Positions 1 through 14,555 of a stretch of 64,000 nucleotides of DNA are shown piece by piece (within the stretch, counting starts at the first letter, position 1; each line of letters starts with the position of its first letter). The DNA is taken from NCBI RefSeq assembly GCF_001422405.1, contig NZ_LMMV01000001.1, positions 1,083,489 through 1,147,488 on the forward strand. The letters are read 5' to 3'. This DNA is from Pseudorhodoferax sp. Leaf267 (GTDB lineage: Bacteria > Pseudomonadota > Gammaproteobacteria > Burkholderiales > Burkholderiaceae_C). A program made the translations under genes and the position numbers. Under the pieces are notes generated by a model. That model made no database searches. It was not told the DNA's origin and saw nothing but the letters and a program-made list of their open reading frames with translations.

Positions 1-521
1 AGGTTCTCGGTACCCGTCACGGTCACCATGTCGGTCGTGATGTGCGTGCCGCGCAGGCGCGTGCGGCCGGCCGGCAGCCGGGCCAGCATGTAGCCGTGTT
101 CCACCACGATCTCGGCGCCCATGGCCTGCAGGCCCTTGATGTGCTGGTCCACGGGCCGCGAGCCGATGGCGCAGCCGCCCGGCAGCGACACGGTGGCCTC
201 GCCGAAACGCGCCAGCAGCGGGCCCAGCGCCAGCACCGCGGCGCGCATGGTCTTGACGAGTTCGTACGGCGCCTCGCGCACGGACAGCGTGCTGGCGTTG
301 ATCGTGATATGGCCGTCCGCGCCCTGCTCCACCGCGACGCCCATGTTGCGGATCAGCGCCAGCATGGTGTTGACGTCCTGCAGGCGCGGCACGTTGGACA
401 GCTGCACGGCCTCGTCGGTCAGCAATGCCGCGCACAGCTCGGGCAGGGCCGCGTTCTTGGCACCGGAAATGCGCACCTCGCCCTGCAAGCGGCGGCCGCC
501 GCGAATCAATAGTCTGTCCAT
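1..521 (-). CDS. murA: UDP-N-acetylglucosamine 1-carboxyvinyltransferase, N-terminal part (runs off left edge)
   Basis: First committed step of peptidoglycan synthesis: transfers enolpyruvate from PEP to UDP-GlcNAc in the cytoplasm. The gene is on the minus strand and only its first 173 codons are in the window. The N-terminus carries the family motif SGAKNAALP at residues 19-27, with the PEP-binding Lys22 and Asn23 at the same numbers as in E. coli MurA. The catalytic loop [11 protein letters not shown] follows, placing the fosfomycin-target cysteine at Cys117 (Cys115 in E. coli). The ATG at 519-521 gives the normal family start. It follows the BolA-family gene on the same strand with about 50 bp between them, as in other proteobacteria. 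Identity is certain; the rest of the gene cannot be judged. Confidence 0.97.
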   Translation of the reverse strand, partial: MDRLLIRGGRRLQGEVRISGAKNAALPELCAALLTDEAVQLSNVPRLQDVNTMLALIRNMGVAVEQGADGHITINASTLSVREAPYELVKTMRAAVLALGPLLARFGEATVSLPGGCAIGSRPVDQHIKGLQAMGAEIVVEHGYMLARLPAGRTRLRGTHITTDMVTVTGTEN

Positions 522-574
522 CGCTGTGTTCTTGGAAATCGTTGGGGGCGACGCCATCGGGGGCGCGCCGGGAA

Positions 575-826
575 TCAGGACTGGGGCCGGCCCTGTGCCG
601 TCCACTCGGCCGGGGTCATGGTCTTCATCGAGAGCGCATGCACTTCGTCGGTGCGTATTTTCTCACCCAGCGTGGCATAGACCTGCTGGTGGCGCTGGAT
701 GGGCCGCTTGCCCTCGAAGGCCGCGGACACGATGGTCGCGTACCAATGGCGGCCGTCGCCCTGCACGCTGAGGTGCTCGCAGGCCAGGCCCGCGGAAATG
801 ATGGTTTGCAGTTCGTCCGCAGTCAT
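575..826 (-). CDS. ibaG: BolA family protein (IbaG-like)
   Basis: Small 83-residue BolA-fold protein. Members of this family bind monothiol glutaredoxins and share [2Fe-2S] clusters. The position immediately upstream of murA is the one occupied by ibaG (yrbA) in E. coli, so the IbaG subfamily is preferred over BolA proper. The sequence shows the class II KH-like pattern, with [12 protein letters not shown] in the central strand and the conserved [13 protein letters not shown] helix, followed by [11 protein letters not shown] with the invariant C-terminal His. It starts 3 bp after the stop of the ABC permease gene upstream, so it is probably co-transcribed with it. Confidence 0.88.
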   Translation of the reverse strand: MTADELQTIISAGLACEHLSVQGDGRHWYATIVSAAFEGKRPIQRHQQVYATLGEKIRTDEVHALSMKTMTPAEWTAQGRPQS

Positions 827-829
827 GGC

Positions 830-1588
830 TCAACTCCTGATCTTGTAGCCGATGCGCAGCAGGTGCACGCTGATCGCGCCCACCATCACCAGCGCCGTGC
901 CGACGATGGAAAGGCTGATCCAGGGCGAGACGTCGCTGACGCCGAAAAAGCCGTAGCGAAAGCCGTCGATCATGTAGAAGAACGGGTTCAGGTGGCTCAC
1001 GGTCTGCCAGAAGCTGGGCAGCGAGTGGATGGAATAGAACACGCCGGACAAGAAGGTCATGGGCATGATCACGAAATTCTGGAACGCCGCCATCTGGTCG
1101 AACTTCTCGGCCCACAAGCCGGCGATCACGCCCAGCGCGCCCAGCAGCGCCGCGCCCAGCACCGCGAACACCAGAATCCACAGCGGTGCCACCAGGTGCA
1201 CGCCCGTGAAGCCGACGGTCACGATGAACACGCCGAACCCGACCAGCACGCCGCGCACGATCGACGAGCCGACGTAGGCGATGAACCAGCTCCAGTGCGA
1301 CAACGGCGTCAGCAACACGAAGACCAGGCTGCCCATGATCTTGCTCTGGATCAGCGAGGACGAGCTGTTCGCGAAGGCGTTTTGCAGCACGCTCATCATG
1401 ACAAGGCCGGGCACCAGGAACGAGGTGTAGCCGATGGTGTCGTAGACCTTGACGTTGCCCTCCAGCACATGGCCGAAGATCATCAGGTACAGCACGGCCG
1501 TCAGCACGGGCGCGGCCACGGTCTGAAAGCCGACCTTCCAGAAACGCAGGATCTCTTTGTAGAACAGGGTTTGCCAGCCGGTCATCAC
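830..1588 (-). CDS. yadH: ABC-2 type transporter permease (YadH family)
   Basis: Integral membrane subunit of an ABC-2 exporter, 252 residues with about six hydrophobic segments. The family hallmarks are visible: N-terminal amphipathic KEILRFWKVGFQT before the first membrane span, GYTSFLVPGLVMMSV, and the late MPMTFLSGVFYSIHSLP segment followed by the NPFFYMIDGFRYG motif typical of YadH. Its ATG overlaps the stop of the upstream ATPase gene by 4 bp, which implies translational coupling and one transporter. The substrate of YadGH-type exporters is not established. Conservation next to mla/murA hints at an envelope component, but that is inference. Confidence 0.88.
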   Translation of the reverse strand: MMTGWQTLFYKEILRFWKVGFQTVAAPVLTAVLYLMIFGHVLEGNVKVYDTIGYTSFLVPGLVMMSVLQNAFANSSSSLIQSKIMGSLVFVLLTPLSHWSWFIAYVGSSIVRGVLVGFGVFIVTVGFTGVHLVAPLWILVFAVLGAALLGALGVIAGLWAEKFDQMAAFQNFVIMPMTFLSGVFYSIHSLPSFWQTVSHLNPFFYMIDGFRYGFFGVSDVSPWISLSIVGTALVMVGAISVHLLRIGYKIRS

Positions 1589-2532
1589 GCCACCAGTGCC
1601 GTTGGGCTGCCACGCTCGGCCGCCATGACCTGCAGGAACACATCCTCCAGGTCCGCCTTGCGGATCTCCACGTCCTCGACGGTCAGGCCGGCCTGGCGCA
1701 CGGCCGCCAGGTACTGCTCGATTTCGAGCGCGCCCTGGGCTGGCAACTGCACGATGCGGCCGGTGACGCGCGCCGTCGCGGCCAGCGAAGCAGGCAGTTC
1801 ACGGTCGATCTTGAAACGCAACACGTTGCTGGAGGCGGACTTGAGCAGGTCGCTGGTCTCGGCCAGGGCCACCAGATGGCCCTGCTTGAGCATGCCGATG
1901 CGCGTGCACAGGGCTTCGGCTTCTTCCAGGTAATGCGTGGTCAGCAGCACGGTGTGCCCCTGCTTGTTGAGGCGCGCGATGAACTGCCACAGGGTTTGGC
2001 GCAGTTCCACGTCCACGCCTGCCGTGGGCTCATCGAGCACGATCACGGGCGGGCGATGCACCAGGGCCTGCGCGACCAGCACGCGGCGCTTCATGCCGCC
2101 CGACAGCTGGCGCATGTTGGACTTGGCCTTGTCGGCCAGGCCGAGGCTTTCCAGCAATTCGTCGATCCAGGCGTCGTTGTTGCGCACGCCGAAATAGCCG
2201 GACTGGATGCGCAGGGCCTCGCGCACATTGAAGAACGGGTCGAACACCAGCTCCTGCGGCACCACGCCGAGCGCGCGGCGGGCGGCCGCGTAGTCGGTTT
2301 GCACGTCGTGGCCCTGCACCAGGACCTTGCCGCCGCTGGCCCGTGTCAGGCCGGCCAGGATGCTGATCAACGTCGTTTTGCCAGCGCCGTTGGGGCCCAG
2401 CAGGCCAAAGAATTCCCCTTGTTCGATGTCGAAGCTGACATCGTCCAGGGCGCGAAAGGAGGGGGAGTTGCTGCCACGAGCGCCGCTATACGACTTGGTG
2501 ACAGACTGAAACGAGATGGCGGGCATGGGCAA
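1585..2532 (-). CDS. yadG: ABC transporter ATP-binding protein (YadG family)
   Basis: Cytoplasmic ATPase of the ABC-2 exporter whose permease is the next gene. The 315-residue protein has Walker A GPNGAGKTT near residue 48, the signature LSGGMKRR, Walker B VIVLDEPTAGVD and the H-loop TTHYLEEAE. The region after about residue 230 is the C-terminal extension common in drug- and polysaccharide-type ABC-2 ATPases. The reading frame begins with MPMPAISFQSVTKSY, normal for the family. It lies downstream of the STAS gene mlaB with about 50 bp between, so it may be transcribed with the mla genes. The 4-bp overlap with the permease supports a functional pair. Confidence 0.9.
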   Translation of the reverse strand: MPMPAISFQSVTKSYSGARGSNSPSFRALDDVSFDIEQGEFFGLLGPNGAGKTTLISILAGLTRASGGKVLVQGHDVQTDYAAARRALGVVPQELVFDPFFNVREALRIQSGYFGVRNNDAWIDELLESLGLADKAKSNMRQLSGGMKRRVLVAQALVHRPPVIVLDEPTAGVDVELRQTLWQFIARLNKQGHTVLLTTHYLEEAEALCTRIGMLKQGHLVALAETSDLLKSASSNVLRFKIDRELPASLAATARVTGRIVQLPAQGALEIEQYLAAVRQAGLTVEDVEIRKADLEDVFLQVMAAERGSPTALVA

Positions 2533-2585
2533 CCGGCGATTCTAAAGCGCCAGGCCGGCGCACGCTGGCCGGCGGAGCGGAGTGC

Positions 2586-2855
2586 TCAGGCCGGCGTGGT
2601 CAGGAGTTGGTCCACGCCGTACAGGGCCGCCAGCGAACGCAGGCGCTCCGGCAGGCCGCGCACACTGAAGCCGCGTTGCAGGCTCTGGGCTTCTCGGCGG
2701 CATTGCAGCAGCACGGCCAGGGCCGATGAATCGAAGCGCGCGAGCGCCGTTGCGTCGACCAGGACTGGCCCCTGCTGTGAGGCCAGGCCCTGCAACAGCA
2801 TGCGCAGCGAGGCAGTGGCCTGCGCATGCGTCAGTTCGGCCGGCAGGACCAGCAT
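2586..2855 (-). CDS. mlaB: STAS-domain protein, Mla transporter subunit MlaB
   Basis: An 89-residue STAS domain. MlaB binds the MlaF ATPase in the cytoplasm and is needed for activity of the MlaFEDB inner-membrane phospholipid transporter. The sequence shows the STAS core strand GPVLVDATALARFDSSALAVLL, cut here as VDATALARFDSSALAV, with the DSSAL turn that contacts MlaF. Its ATG overlaps the last base of the mlaC stop codon (2855), so the two are coupled. The order mlaC-mlaB at the end of the operon supports the call more than sequence alone, because STAS domains are divergent. Confidence 0.85.
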   Translation of the reverse strand: MLVLPAELTHAQATASLRMLLQGLASQQGPVLVDATALARFDSSALAVLLQCRREAQSLQRGFSVRGLPERLRSLAALYGVDQLLTTPA

Positions 2856-3502
2856 CAGCCCTTCTTGCCGTCGTTGCTCTTGTTGCGCTGGGCCAGCGTG
2901 GCGATCAGGCCGTCGATGCCTTTGGCGTTGATCTCCTGCGCAAACTGGCTGCGGTAGGTTTCCACCAGCCAGATCCCCAGAACGTTCAGGTTGTAGATCT
3001 TCCAGCCTGCGCCCTGGCCCGGCGTCTGCTCGAGACGGTAGTCCAGTTGCACCGGATCGCCACGGCCACGCACCTCGGAGCGCACGACGACGTCCTTGTC
3101 GTCCGCCGCCGCGCGCAGCGGTCGCACCACGATTTCCTGGTCGCTGACCTGGGCCAGCGCGCCCGAATAGGTGCGCACCAACAGGATCTTGAATTCATCC
3201 TGCAGCTTTTGCTTCTGCTCGGCCGACGCCTGACGCCAGGCCGGGCCGACGGCCGACGCGGTCATGCGCTGGAAGTTCACGTTGGGCATGATCTTCGTGT
3301 CGACGAGCGTGACCACCTTGGCAATGTCTCCCGCCTGGATCGACTTGTCGGCCTTGATCGCGTCCAGCACCTCGGTGGACAGGCGCTTGATCAGCGCGTC
3401 CGGCGCTTCGTCGGCGGCCATGGCCACGCCCGTTGCAAGCTGCGCCAGCACCAAGCTGGCAGCGCTTGCCCAGCGGGCCAGATTCCTGCGATTCATCATC
3501 AT
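2855..3502 (-). CDS. mlaC: Periplasmic phospholipid-binding protein MlaC
   Basis: Periplasmic shuttle that carries phospholipids between the outer-membrane MlaA complex and the inner-membrane MlaFEDB complex. The 215-residue product has a signal peptide (MMMNRRNLARWASAAS then a hydrophobic stretch to about Ala29) followed by the Tol_Tol_Ttg2 (MlaC) domain. Recognisable segments are DIAKVVTLVDTKIMPNVNF, RMTASAVGPAWRQASAEQK and, near the end, GWKIYNLNVLGIWLVETYR. Length is typical (about 200-215). It sits between mlaA and mlaB in the operon. Confidence 0.93.
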   Translation of the reverse strand: MMMNRRNLARWASAASLVLAQLATGVAMAADEAPDALIKRLSTEVLDAIKADKSIQAGDIAKVVTLVDTKIMPNVNFQRMTASAVGPAWRQASAEQKQKLQDEFKILLVRTYSGALAQVSDQEIVVRPLRAAADDKDVVVRSEVRGRGDPVQLDYRLEQTPGQGAGWKIYNLNVLGIWLVETYRSQFAQEINAKGIDGLIATLAQRNKSNDGKKG

Positions 3503-3602
3503 TGTTTTCCTTCAGAAGAACGAAGTTCGGGGATGCACGGTTTCGAGACCGGCGGGGGCCAATGGTTCCTTGGCGCCCGGCCCGGCATACAGCATGCGCA
3601 GG

Positions 3603-4343
3603 CTATTTGGCCGTGCCGGATGCCGCGGGATCCTTCTCCGGGTTCCACGGCTCCCCGTCATGCACGGCGTCGCCACGCAGCTGCAGGTAGACATCGCGCG
3701 TGAACGTGTACTTGTCGAGCGCGGCTTCGTCCAGCACGTTGCTGGCGCGCAGCAGGTTCGCGCGCGCCTCGACGAGGCGCAGGCCATACAGCGTGTAGCG
3801 CAGCGACTCGCTGTCCAGGTGCGTGATGCCATTGCCCCAGGTGTTCACGGGCAGGGCCGACGCATCGCGCACAGTGGACGGCCCGAGCAGCGGCAGCACC
3901 AAGTAGGGACCGGCCGGCACGCCCCAGCGGCCCAGTGTCTGGCCGAAGTCTTCCTTGTGCCGCTCGATGTTGGCTTCGCTGGCGATGTCGAGCAGGCCGC
4001 CGATGCCGAACACGGTGTTGATCTGGAAGCGGAACAGGCTGTCCACCGCGGCCTGCGGCTTGAACTGCAACAGCGCATTGACGGCCGTCCAGGCGTCCTG
4101 CAGGTTGTTGAAGAAGTTGCTGACGCCGGTGCGCACCACGTCGGGCGTGACCTTGTCGTAGGCCTGAGCGACAGGCTTGAGCACGGCACGGTCCACGCCG
4201 TCGTTGAAGCGCGTGACGCCGCGGTTGAAGGGCTCCAGCGGGTCACGCGGATCCGCATTCGGGCCGCTGGCGCAACCGCCTGCCAGGGCCAGGGTCAGCA
4301 CGCAGGCGGTGATTGCGAGGGGTCGAACGAGGAGATGCGTCAT
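3603..4343 (-). CDS. mlaA: Outer-membrane lipoprotein MlaA (VacJ)
   Basis: Outer-membrane lipoprotein that removes mislocalised phospholipids from the outer leaflet and passes them to MlaC. The 246-residue precursor begins with a signal peptide ending in the lipobox LAGGC at about residues 20-24, then the VacJ signature DPLEPFNRGVTRFND. The ring-forming region contains FFNNLQDAWTAVNALLQ, and GPYLVLPLLGPSTVRDA is diagnostic of the family. In E. coli mlaA lies far from mlaFEDCB; here it lies inside the operon between mlaD and mlaC, an arrangement seen in other betaproteobacteria. About 100 bp separate it from mlaC, without a convincing terminator. Confidence 0.95.
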   Translation of the reverse strand: MTHLLVRPLAITACVLTLALAGGCASGPNADPRDPLEPFNRGVTRFNDGVDRAVLKPVAQAYDKVTPDVVRTGVSNFFNNLQDAWTAVNALLQFKPQAAVDSLFRFQINTVFGIGGLLDIASEANIERHKEDFGQTLGRWGVPAGPYLVLPLLGPSTVRDASALPVNTWGNGITHLDSESLRYTLYGLRLVEARANLLRASNVLDEAALDKYTFTRDVYLQLRGDAVHDGEPWNPEKDPAASGTAK

Positions 4344-4361
4344 GGTGGAATTGGGTTGTTC

Positions 4362-4850
4362 TTACTTTTTAGCCGCTGGTGCCGCGGGCCCGTCGGACGC
4401 CTTGTTGTAAAGGAACTGGCCGATCAGGTTTTCCAGCACCACCGCGGATTGTGTCGTCGTGATGGTGTCGCCGGCCGCCAGGTTTTTCTCATCCGCGCCC
4501 GCTTCGATGCCGATGTATTGCTCACCCAACAGCCCGCTGGTCAGGATCTTCAAGGAGCTGTCCTTCGGAAAAGTGTAGCGGCTCTGCATTGCCATCTGCA
4601 CGCTCGCCTGGAAGCTCTTGTCATCAAATTCGATGGATTCGACACGTCCCACGACCACGCCAGCACTCTTGACAGCGGCCTTGGGCTTGAGCCCGCCAAT
4701 GTTGTCGAACCTTGCCGTCAGCGGGTAACTGGACGACAGGCTCAGGCTGGTCAGGTTCGCCGCGCGCAGCGCGAGGAACAGGATGGCGGCCGCGCCCAGC
4801 AGCACAAACAGCCCCACCCACACATCAGTCTTTGCGCGTTCCATCGCCAT
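4362..4850 (-). CDS. mlaD: MCE-domain protein MlaD
   Basis: Periplasmic MCE protein anchored by one N-terminal membrane span; hexamers form the lipid channel on top of MlaE. The 162-residue protein has a transmembrane segment at about residues 11-30 (VGLFVLLGAAAILFLALRAA). The MCE domain follows: LTARFDNIGGLKPKAAVKSA, GVVVGRVESIEFD, and the LLGEQYIGIEAGADEK segment. Gene order mlaF-mlaE-mlaD is the standard one. Length matches the short proteobacterial MlaD. Confidence 0.95.
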   Translation of the reverse strand: MAMERAKTDVWVGLFVLLGAAAILFLALRAANLTSLSLSSSYPLTARFDNIGGLKPKAAVKSAGVVVGRVESIEFDDKSFQASVQMAMQSRYTFPKDSSLKILTSGLLGEQYIGIEAGADEKNLAAGDTITTTQSAVVLENLIGQFLYNKASDGPAAPAAKK

Positions 4851-4877
4851 TCCTCTGAGATCCAGCGTTGGATCTTT

Positions 4878-5660
4878 TCATATATTGAACATCATTGCCG
4901 TGAGCACGAAATCGAGCCCCAGCACGGCCAGCGAGGCCACGACCACCGTGCGCGTCGTGGCACGCGACACGCCCTCGGGCGTGGGCTGCGCACGCCAGCC
5001 CATGAGCAGTGCGACGAAGGTCACGGTGAAGCCGAACACGATGCTCTTGAGCACGCCGTTGCCCACGTCCTTCCACCAATCCACGCCGCCTTGCATCTGG
5101 CTCCAGAACGCGCCCGCGTCCACGCCGATCATGACCACGCCGACCAGCCAGCCGCCGATGATGCCGACCGCGCTGAACAGCGCGGCCAACAGGGGCATGG
5201 CGATCACGCCGCCCCAGAAGCGCGGCGCCAGCACACGGCTGACCGGATCGACGGCCATCATCTCCATGGCCGTCAGCTGTTCGCCTGCCTTCATGAGGCC
5301 GATGCCGGCCGTCAGCGAGGTGCCGGCGCGCCCAGCGAACAGTAGTGCGGTGACCACCGGCCCCAGCTCACGCACCAGGCTCAGTGCGACCAGCAGCCCC
5401 AGTGCCTCGGACGAGCCGTAGCGCTGCAAGGTGTAGTAGCCCTGCAGGCTCAGCACGAAGCCGACGAACAGGCCCGAGACCATGATGATCGCCAGCGAAT
5501 AATTGCCCAGGAAGTGGATCTGGTCGCGCACCAGGCCGAAGCGCCGCACGCTCGCGCCACCGAGTGCCACCAGGCGCAGGAACAGGCGCGTGGCCTGCCC
5601 CAGGTCGGCCAGCTCGCGCCGCACGGCAAAGCCCACGTCGGACGGGCGCCACCAGCTCAT
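4878..5660 (-). CDS. mlaE: Phospholipid ABC transporter permease MlaE
   Basis: Inner-membrane permease (MlaE/YrbE family, 260 residues, about five to six membrane segments) of the MlaFEDB phospholipid transporter. Diagnostic stretches include [24 protein letters not shown] [40 protein letters not shown], the cytoplasmic coupling helix [18 protein letters not shown], and the C-terminal [20 protein letters not shown]. Its ATG overlaps the mlaF stop by 4 bp, which indicates coupled translation with the ATPase. Confidence 0.95.
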   Translation of the reverse strand: MSWWRPSDVGFAVRRELADLGQATRLFLRLVALGGASVRRFGLVRDQIHFLGNYSLAIIMVSGLFVGFVLSLQGYYTLQRYGSSEALGLLVALSLVRELGPVVTALLFAGRAGTSLTAGIGLMKAGEQLTAMEMMAVDPVSRVLAPRFWGGVIAMPLLAALFSAVGIIGGWLVGVVMIGVDAGAFWSQMQGGVDWWKDVGNGVLKSIVFGFTVTFVALLMGWRAQPTPEGVSRATTRTVVVASLAVLGLDFVLTAMMFNI

Positions 5661-6478
5661 GGCGCCGCTCCGAAGTCCTGCTCGACCGACGGGCCGGGAT
5701 AGTGGAAGCGCACAGGGCCTTCGGCCTCGGCATGCACGAACTGGTGCACGAGAGGATCGGTGCTCTGGCGCACCTCGTCCGGTGTGCCCTGGGCGGCAAT
5801 CTTGCCGTTGGCCAGCACGATGACCTGGTCTGCGATGGCGAAGGTTTCGTCCAGGTCGTGCGAGACCACGATGCTGGTCAGGCCCATGGCGTCGTTGAGC
5901 TGGCGGATCAGCTTGGCGGCGGTGCCGAGCGAGATCGGGTCCAGGCCGGCGAAGGGTTCGTCGTACATCACGAGTTCCGGGTCGAGCGCGATGGCCCGGG
6001 CCAGCGCCACGCGCCGCGCCATGCCACCGGAAACTTCGCTGGGCATCAGGTCGCGCGCGCCGCGCAAGCCCACGGCGTTGAGCTTCATGAGCACGATGTC
6101 GCGCACCAGGGCTTCGCTGAGGTCGGTGTGCTCACGCAGCGGAAAGGCGACGTTCTCGAACACGCTGAGGTCGGTGAACAGCGCACCGAACTGGAACAGC
6201 ATGCCCATGCGCCGGCGCGCGGCGTACAAGGCTTCGGCCTGCATCGCGCCCACGTCCTGGCCGTCGAACAGCAGCTTGCCGCGCTGGGGCCGGATCTGCC
6301 CGCCGATCAGGCGCAGCACCGTGGTCTTGCCGCCGCCCGAGGCGCCCATCAGGGCCGTGACCTTGCCGCGCGGCACGGTCAGCGACACACCATCCAGGAT
6401 CAGGCGTTCGCCATAACCAAAGGAGAGGTCCTGCAGCGTGACCAGGGGATCGGGGGGAGGGTTCGAGGAGTCCATCAA
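5657..6478 (-). CDS. mlaF: Phospholipid ABC transporter ATP-binding protein MlaF
   Basis: ATPase of the Mla transporter, 273 residues, first gene of the mla operon. It has Walker [10 protein letters not shown] near residue 45, the MlaF-type signature [14 protein letters not shown], Walker [13 protein letters not shown] and the switch histidine in VVSHDLDE. The start [11 protein letters not shown] has a second in-frame ATG one codon later. A small hairpin lies between this start and the end of gltD, so the operon promoter is presumably within the 90 bp upstream, but no clear -35/-10 pair is visible. Confidence 0.95.
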   Translation of the reverse strand: MMDSSNPPPDPLVTLQDLSFGYGERLILDGVSLTVPRGKVTALMGASGGGKTTVLRLIGGQIRPQRGKLLFDGQDVGAMQAEALYAARRRMGMLFQFGALFTDLSVFENVAFPLREHTDLSEALVRDIVLMKLNAVGLRGARDLMPSEVSGGMARRVALARAIALDPELVMYDEPFAGLDPISLGTAAKLIRQLNDAMGLTSIVVSHDLDETFAIADQVIVLANGKIAAQGTPDEVRQSTDPLVHQFVHAEAEGPVRFHYPGPSVEQDFGAAP

Positions 6479-6479
6479 A

Positions 6480-6505
6480 CGACAAAGCCGGAGGAGTTCC
6501 GGCCT
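6480..6505 (-). terminator. Possible terminator downstream of gltBD
   Basis: On the minus strand the bases just after the gltD stop can form a hairpin with stem GCCGGA/TCCGGC (6498-6503 with 6487-6492) and a 5-nt loop. It is followed by a short T-rich run (TTTGTCGTTT on the minus strand). The stem is short and the T-tract is interrupted, so it is a weak intrinsic terminator candidate. Confidence 0.4.
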
Positions 6506-6568
6506 TGAACGATGATAAGGGATGCCGCGGACACGCTCGTATACGCGACATTCACCCAGGACATTGCG

Positions 6569-8035
<1,467 letters not shown>

Positions 8036-8062
8036 CGTGTTCTTCCTCGTTGTTCTGTGCGT

Positions 8063-12802
<4,740 letters not shown>

Positions 12803-12878
12803 TGACGCACTCCTTCAGTCTTCGGTCTTATCGCGGGAGAGTGAGCATAGTGCGTTGCAACATCGATGCCAACAACAA

Positions 12879-12945
12879 TAAATGGGGTCAGACACCTTAT
12901 TAAACCCGATCAATTCCCTCTAATATTAATTGGGGACATATCAAG
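12879..12945. repeat. RAYT-associated flanking motif (GGGGTCA-type)
   Basis: Two direct copies of an AT-rich element followed by TGGGGtCA/TGGGGaCA occur at 12883-12890 and 12931-12938 (AATAAATGGGGTCAGACA and TATTAATTGGGGACATA). They lie beside the 3' end of the RAYT gene at 12989-13678. The ATTAATTGGGGTCAGAC-type sequence is a recurrent flank of REP-associated tyrosine transposase genes (recalled, not searched). The segment is clearly less GC-rich than its surroundings. It is probably one end of the RAYT insertion. Confidence 0.55.
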
Positions 12946-12988
12946 CGCCTCGGGACAACCATTGTGGATGTCGTGGCACGACCCACAT

Positions 12989-13678
12989 TCAAACCGCTTT
13001 GGTTGGTCGACCGGGCCGGGCGCGGGACAAGCGGCGCGGCACGGCCTGCTGCAGCTGTGCCACATACGCTGCATCGCCCAGTACCCATCCGCCCAGCACC
13101 GATTGCGTCAATGCTTCTTGCTGGGGAGCCGTGACACCGGCGTGCACCATTTCGGCGTATGCGGCTTCGCGCGCGAACGGCGTGTTGCCCAGCGCCCAAT
13201 AGGCCGGCGGCGGCACCAGCCAGCCGTCGTGCCGCAGGCCGGCGTAATGCTGGTGGCTGGACCAGGGGTACTCGCCAGGGGCGGGCACCAGTTCGGCGCG
13301 CACGGGGTTCAGGTCGAAGTACGCCATGCATGCCAGCAGATGCAGCTCGGGCTGCAGCAGGGTCGAGCGGTAGCGCCCCTCCCACAGCGTGCCGCTGCGG
13401 CCATGTGCCTGGTTGAACGCGCGCACATAGGCGCGGCCCACGGCCTGCATCATGCGCGACAGGCCGTCGACCTCCTCCGGCGTGGCCAGAATGTGGAAAT
13501 GGTTGGGCATGAGCACGTAGGCATGCAGCGCCACGCGGTGGCGTCGGGCCTCCTGCGCCAGCAATTCCAGCATGGCGTTGTGCTCGGACGTGCTCGTGAA
13601 GATGGGCTGGCGATTGTTGCCACGCTGCAACAGGTGGTGCACATGGCCGGCCAGCGACAGGCGGGGCAGCCTCGCCAT
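12989..13678 (-). CDS. REP-associated tyrosine transposase (RAYT, Y1_Tnp domain)
   Basis: A 229-residue single-copy transposase of the IS200/IS605-related RAYT group, which processes REP-like palindromes by single-strand chemistry. The N-terminus has the GHVHHLLQRGNNRQPIF motif. The HUH metal-binding motif is MPNHFHILAT, and the catalytic tyrosine region probably lies in GRAYVRAFNQAHGRSGTLWE or nearby. RYRSTLL and CMAYFDLNPVRA are also typical. The gene begins 10 bp after the stop of the methyltransferase gene and ends about 190 bp from gltB, so it looks like an insertion at the end of the aro/dgt operon. The GGGGTCA-type motif near its 3' end fits this class. Confidence 0.9.
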   Translation of the reverse strand: MARLPRLSLAGHVHHLLQRGNNRQPIFTSTSEHNAMLELLAQEARRHRVALHAYVLMPNHFHILATPEEVDGLSRMMQAVGRAYVRAFNQAHGRSGTLWEGRYRSTLLQPELHLLACMAYFDLNPVRAELVPAPGEYPWSSHQHYAGLRHDGWLVPPPAYWALGNTPFAREAAYAEMVHAGVTAPQQEALTQSVLGGWVLGDAAYVAQLQQAVPRRLSRARPGRPTKAV

Positions 13679-13688
13679 CTTCAGCCTC

Positions 13689-14555
13689 TCACGCAGCGGC
13701 AGGCAGCAAGTCGAACCGCGTCGCGCGCAGGCTGTCCAGGCCGAACTCGTCCAGCAACTGGCCCAGCCGCTCGGCCGCGCTGCGCTTGGGCTTGCCGGTG
13801 CGGCGCGCGACGATGAGCTCGTTCTTCATGCTGTGCTCCCAGCCCACGAGCTCGGTCACCGTGACCTGGTAGCCGCAGGCCTCCAGGTACAGGCAGCGCA
13901 GCACGTTGGTGATCTGGCTGCCCATCTCGCGCGTGTGCAGCGGGTGGCGCCACAGCTCGGCCAGCGGCGTGCGCGACAGCTGCAGCGCCTTGTGCTGGCG
14001 CAGGCAGGACGCCACCTCGGCCTGGCAGCAAGGCACCAGCACCATGCTGGCGGCCTGCTTCTGCAGCCCAAAGCGGATCGCGTCGTCGGTGGCCGTATCG
14101 CAGGCGTGCAGCGCGGTCACGATGTCGATGCGGCCCGGCAACTCGCCAGACTCGGCAGCCTCGGCCACGCGGAGGTTCAGGAAGGACATGCGGCCAAAGC
14201 CCAGCCGCTGCGCCAGCGCGCGCGACTTGTCGACCAGCTCGGCCCGCGTCTCGATGCCGTAGACATGGCCGGGGCGCCTGGCGAACAGCAGGTCGTACAG
14301 GATGAAGCCCAGGTAGGACTTGCCGGCGCCGTGGTCGGCCAGCGTCACGGCCTGGTCGGCGGCAAAGCCATCCTGCACCTCGCGCTCGATGAACTGCACG
14401 AGGTGGTACACCTGCTTGAGCTTGCGGCGCGAGTCCTGGTTCAGCCGGCCCTCGCGCGTCAAGATGTGCAATTCCTTGAGCAGCTCGATGGACTGGCCTG
14501 GCCGCAGCTCGGCGGCCACAGCGGCGGCGGGGTCGGGTTGCTGCGTCTTTTTCAT
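13689..14555 (-). CDS. SAM-dependent methyltransferase, Methyltransf_32-like
   Basis: A 288-residue protein that looks like a Rossmann-fold SAM methyltransferase of the Methyltransf_32 group, whose substrate is unknown to me. The SAM-site glycine motif is atypical: AVTLADHGAGKSYLGFILYD (here LADHGAGKSYLGF), followed by the second acidic strand VYGIETRAEL. The characteristic IVTALHACDTATDDAI motif and a VLVPCCQAE motif follow. The C-terminal 70 residues are basic. Its ATG overlaps the DUF1415 stop by 4 bp, so it belongs to the aroK-aroB-dgt operon. The RAYT gene starts immediately downstream. Confidence 0.75.
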   Translation of the reverse strand: MKKTQQPDPAAAVAAELRPGQSIELLKELHILTREGRLNQDSRRKLKQVYHLVQFIEREVQDGFAADQAVTLADHGAGKSYLGFILYDLLFARRPGHVYGIETRAELVDKSRALAQRLGFGRMSFLNLRVAEAAESGELPGRIDIVTALHACDTATDDAIRFGLQKQAASMVLVPCCQAEVASCLRQHKALQLSRTPLAELWRHPLHTREMGSQITNVLRCLYLEACGYQVTVTELVGWEHSMKNELIVARRTGKPKRSAAERLGQLLDEFGLDSLRATRFDLLPAAA

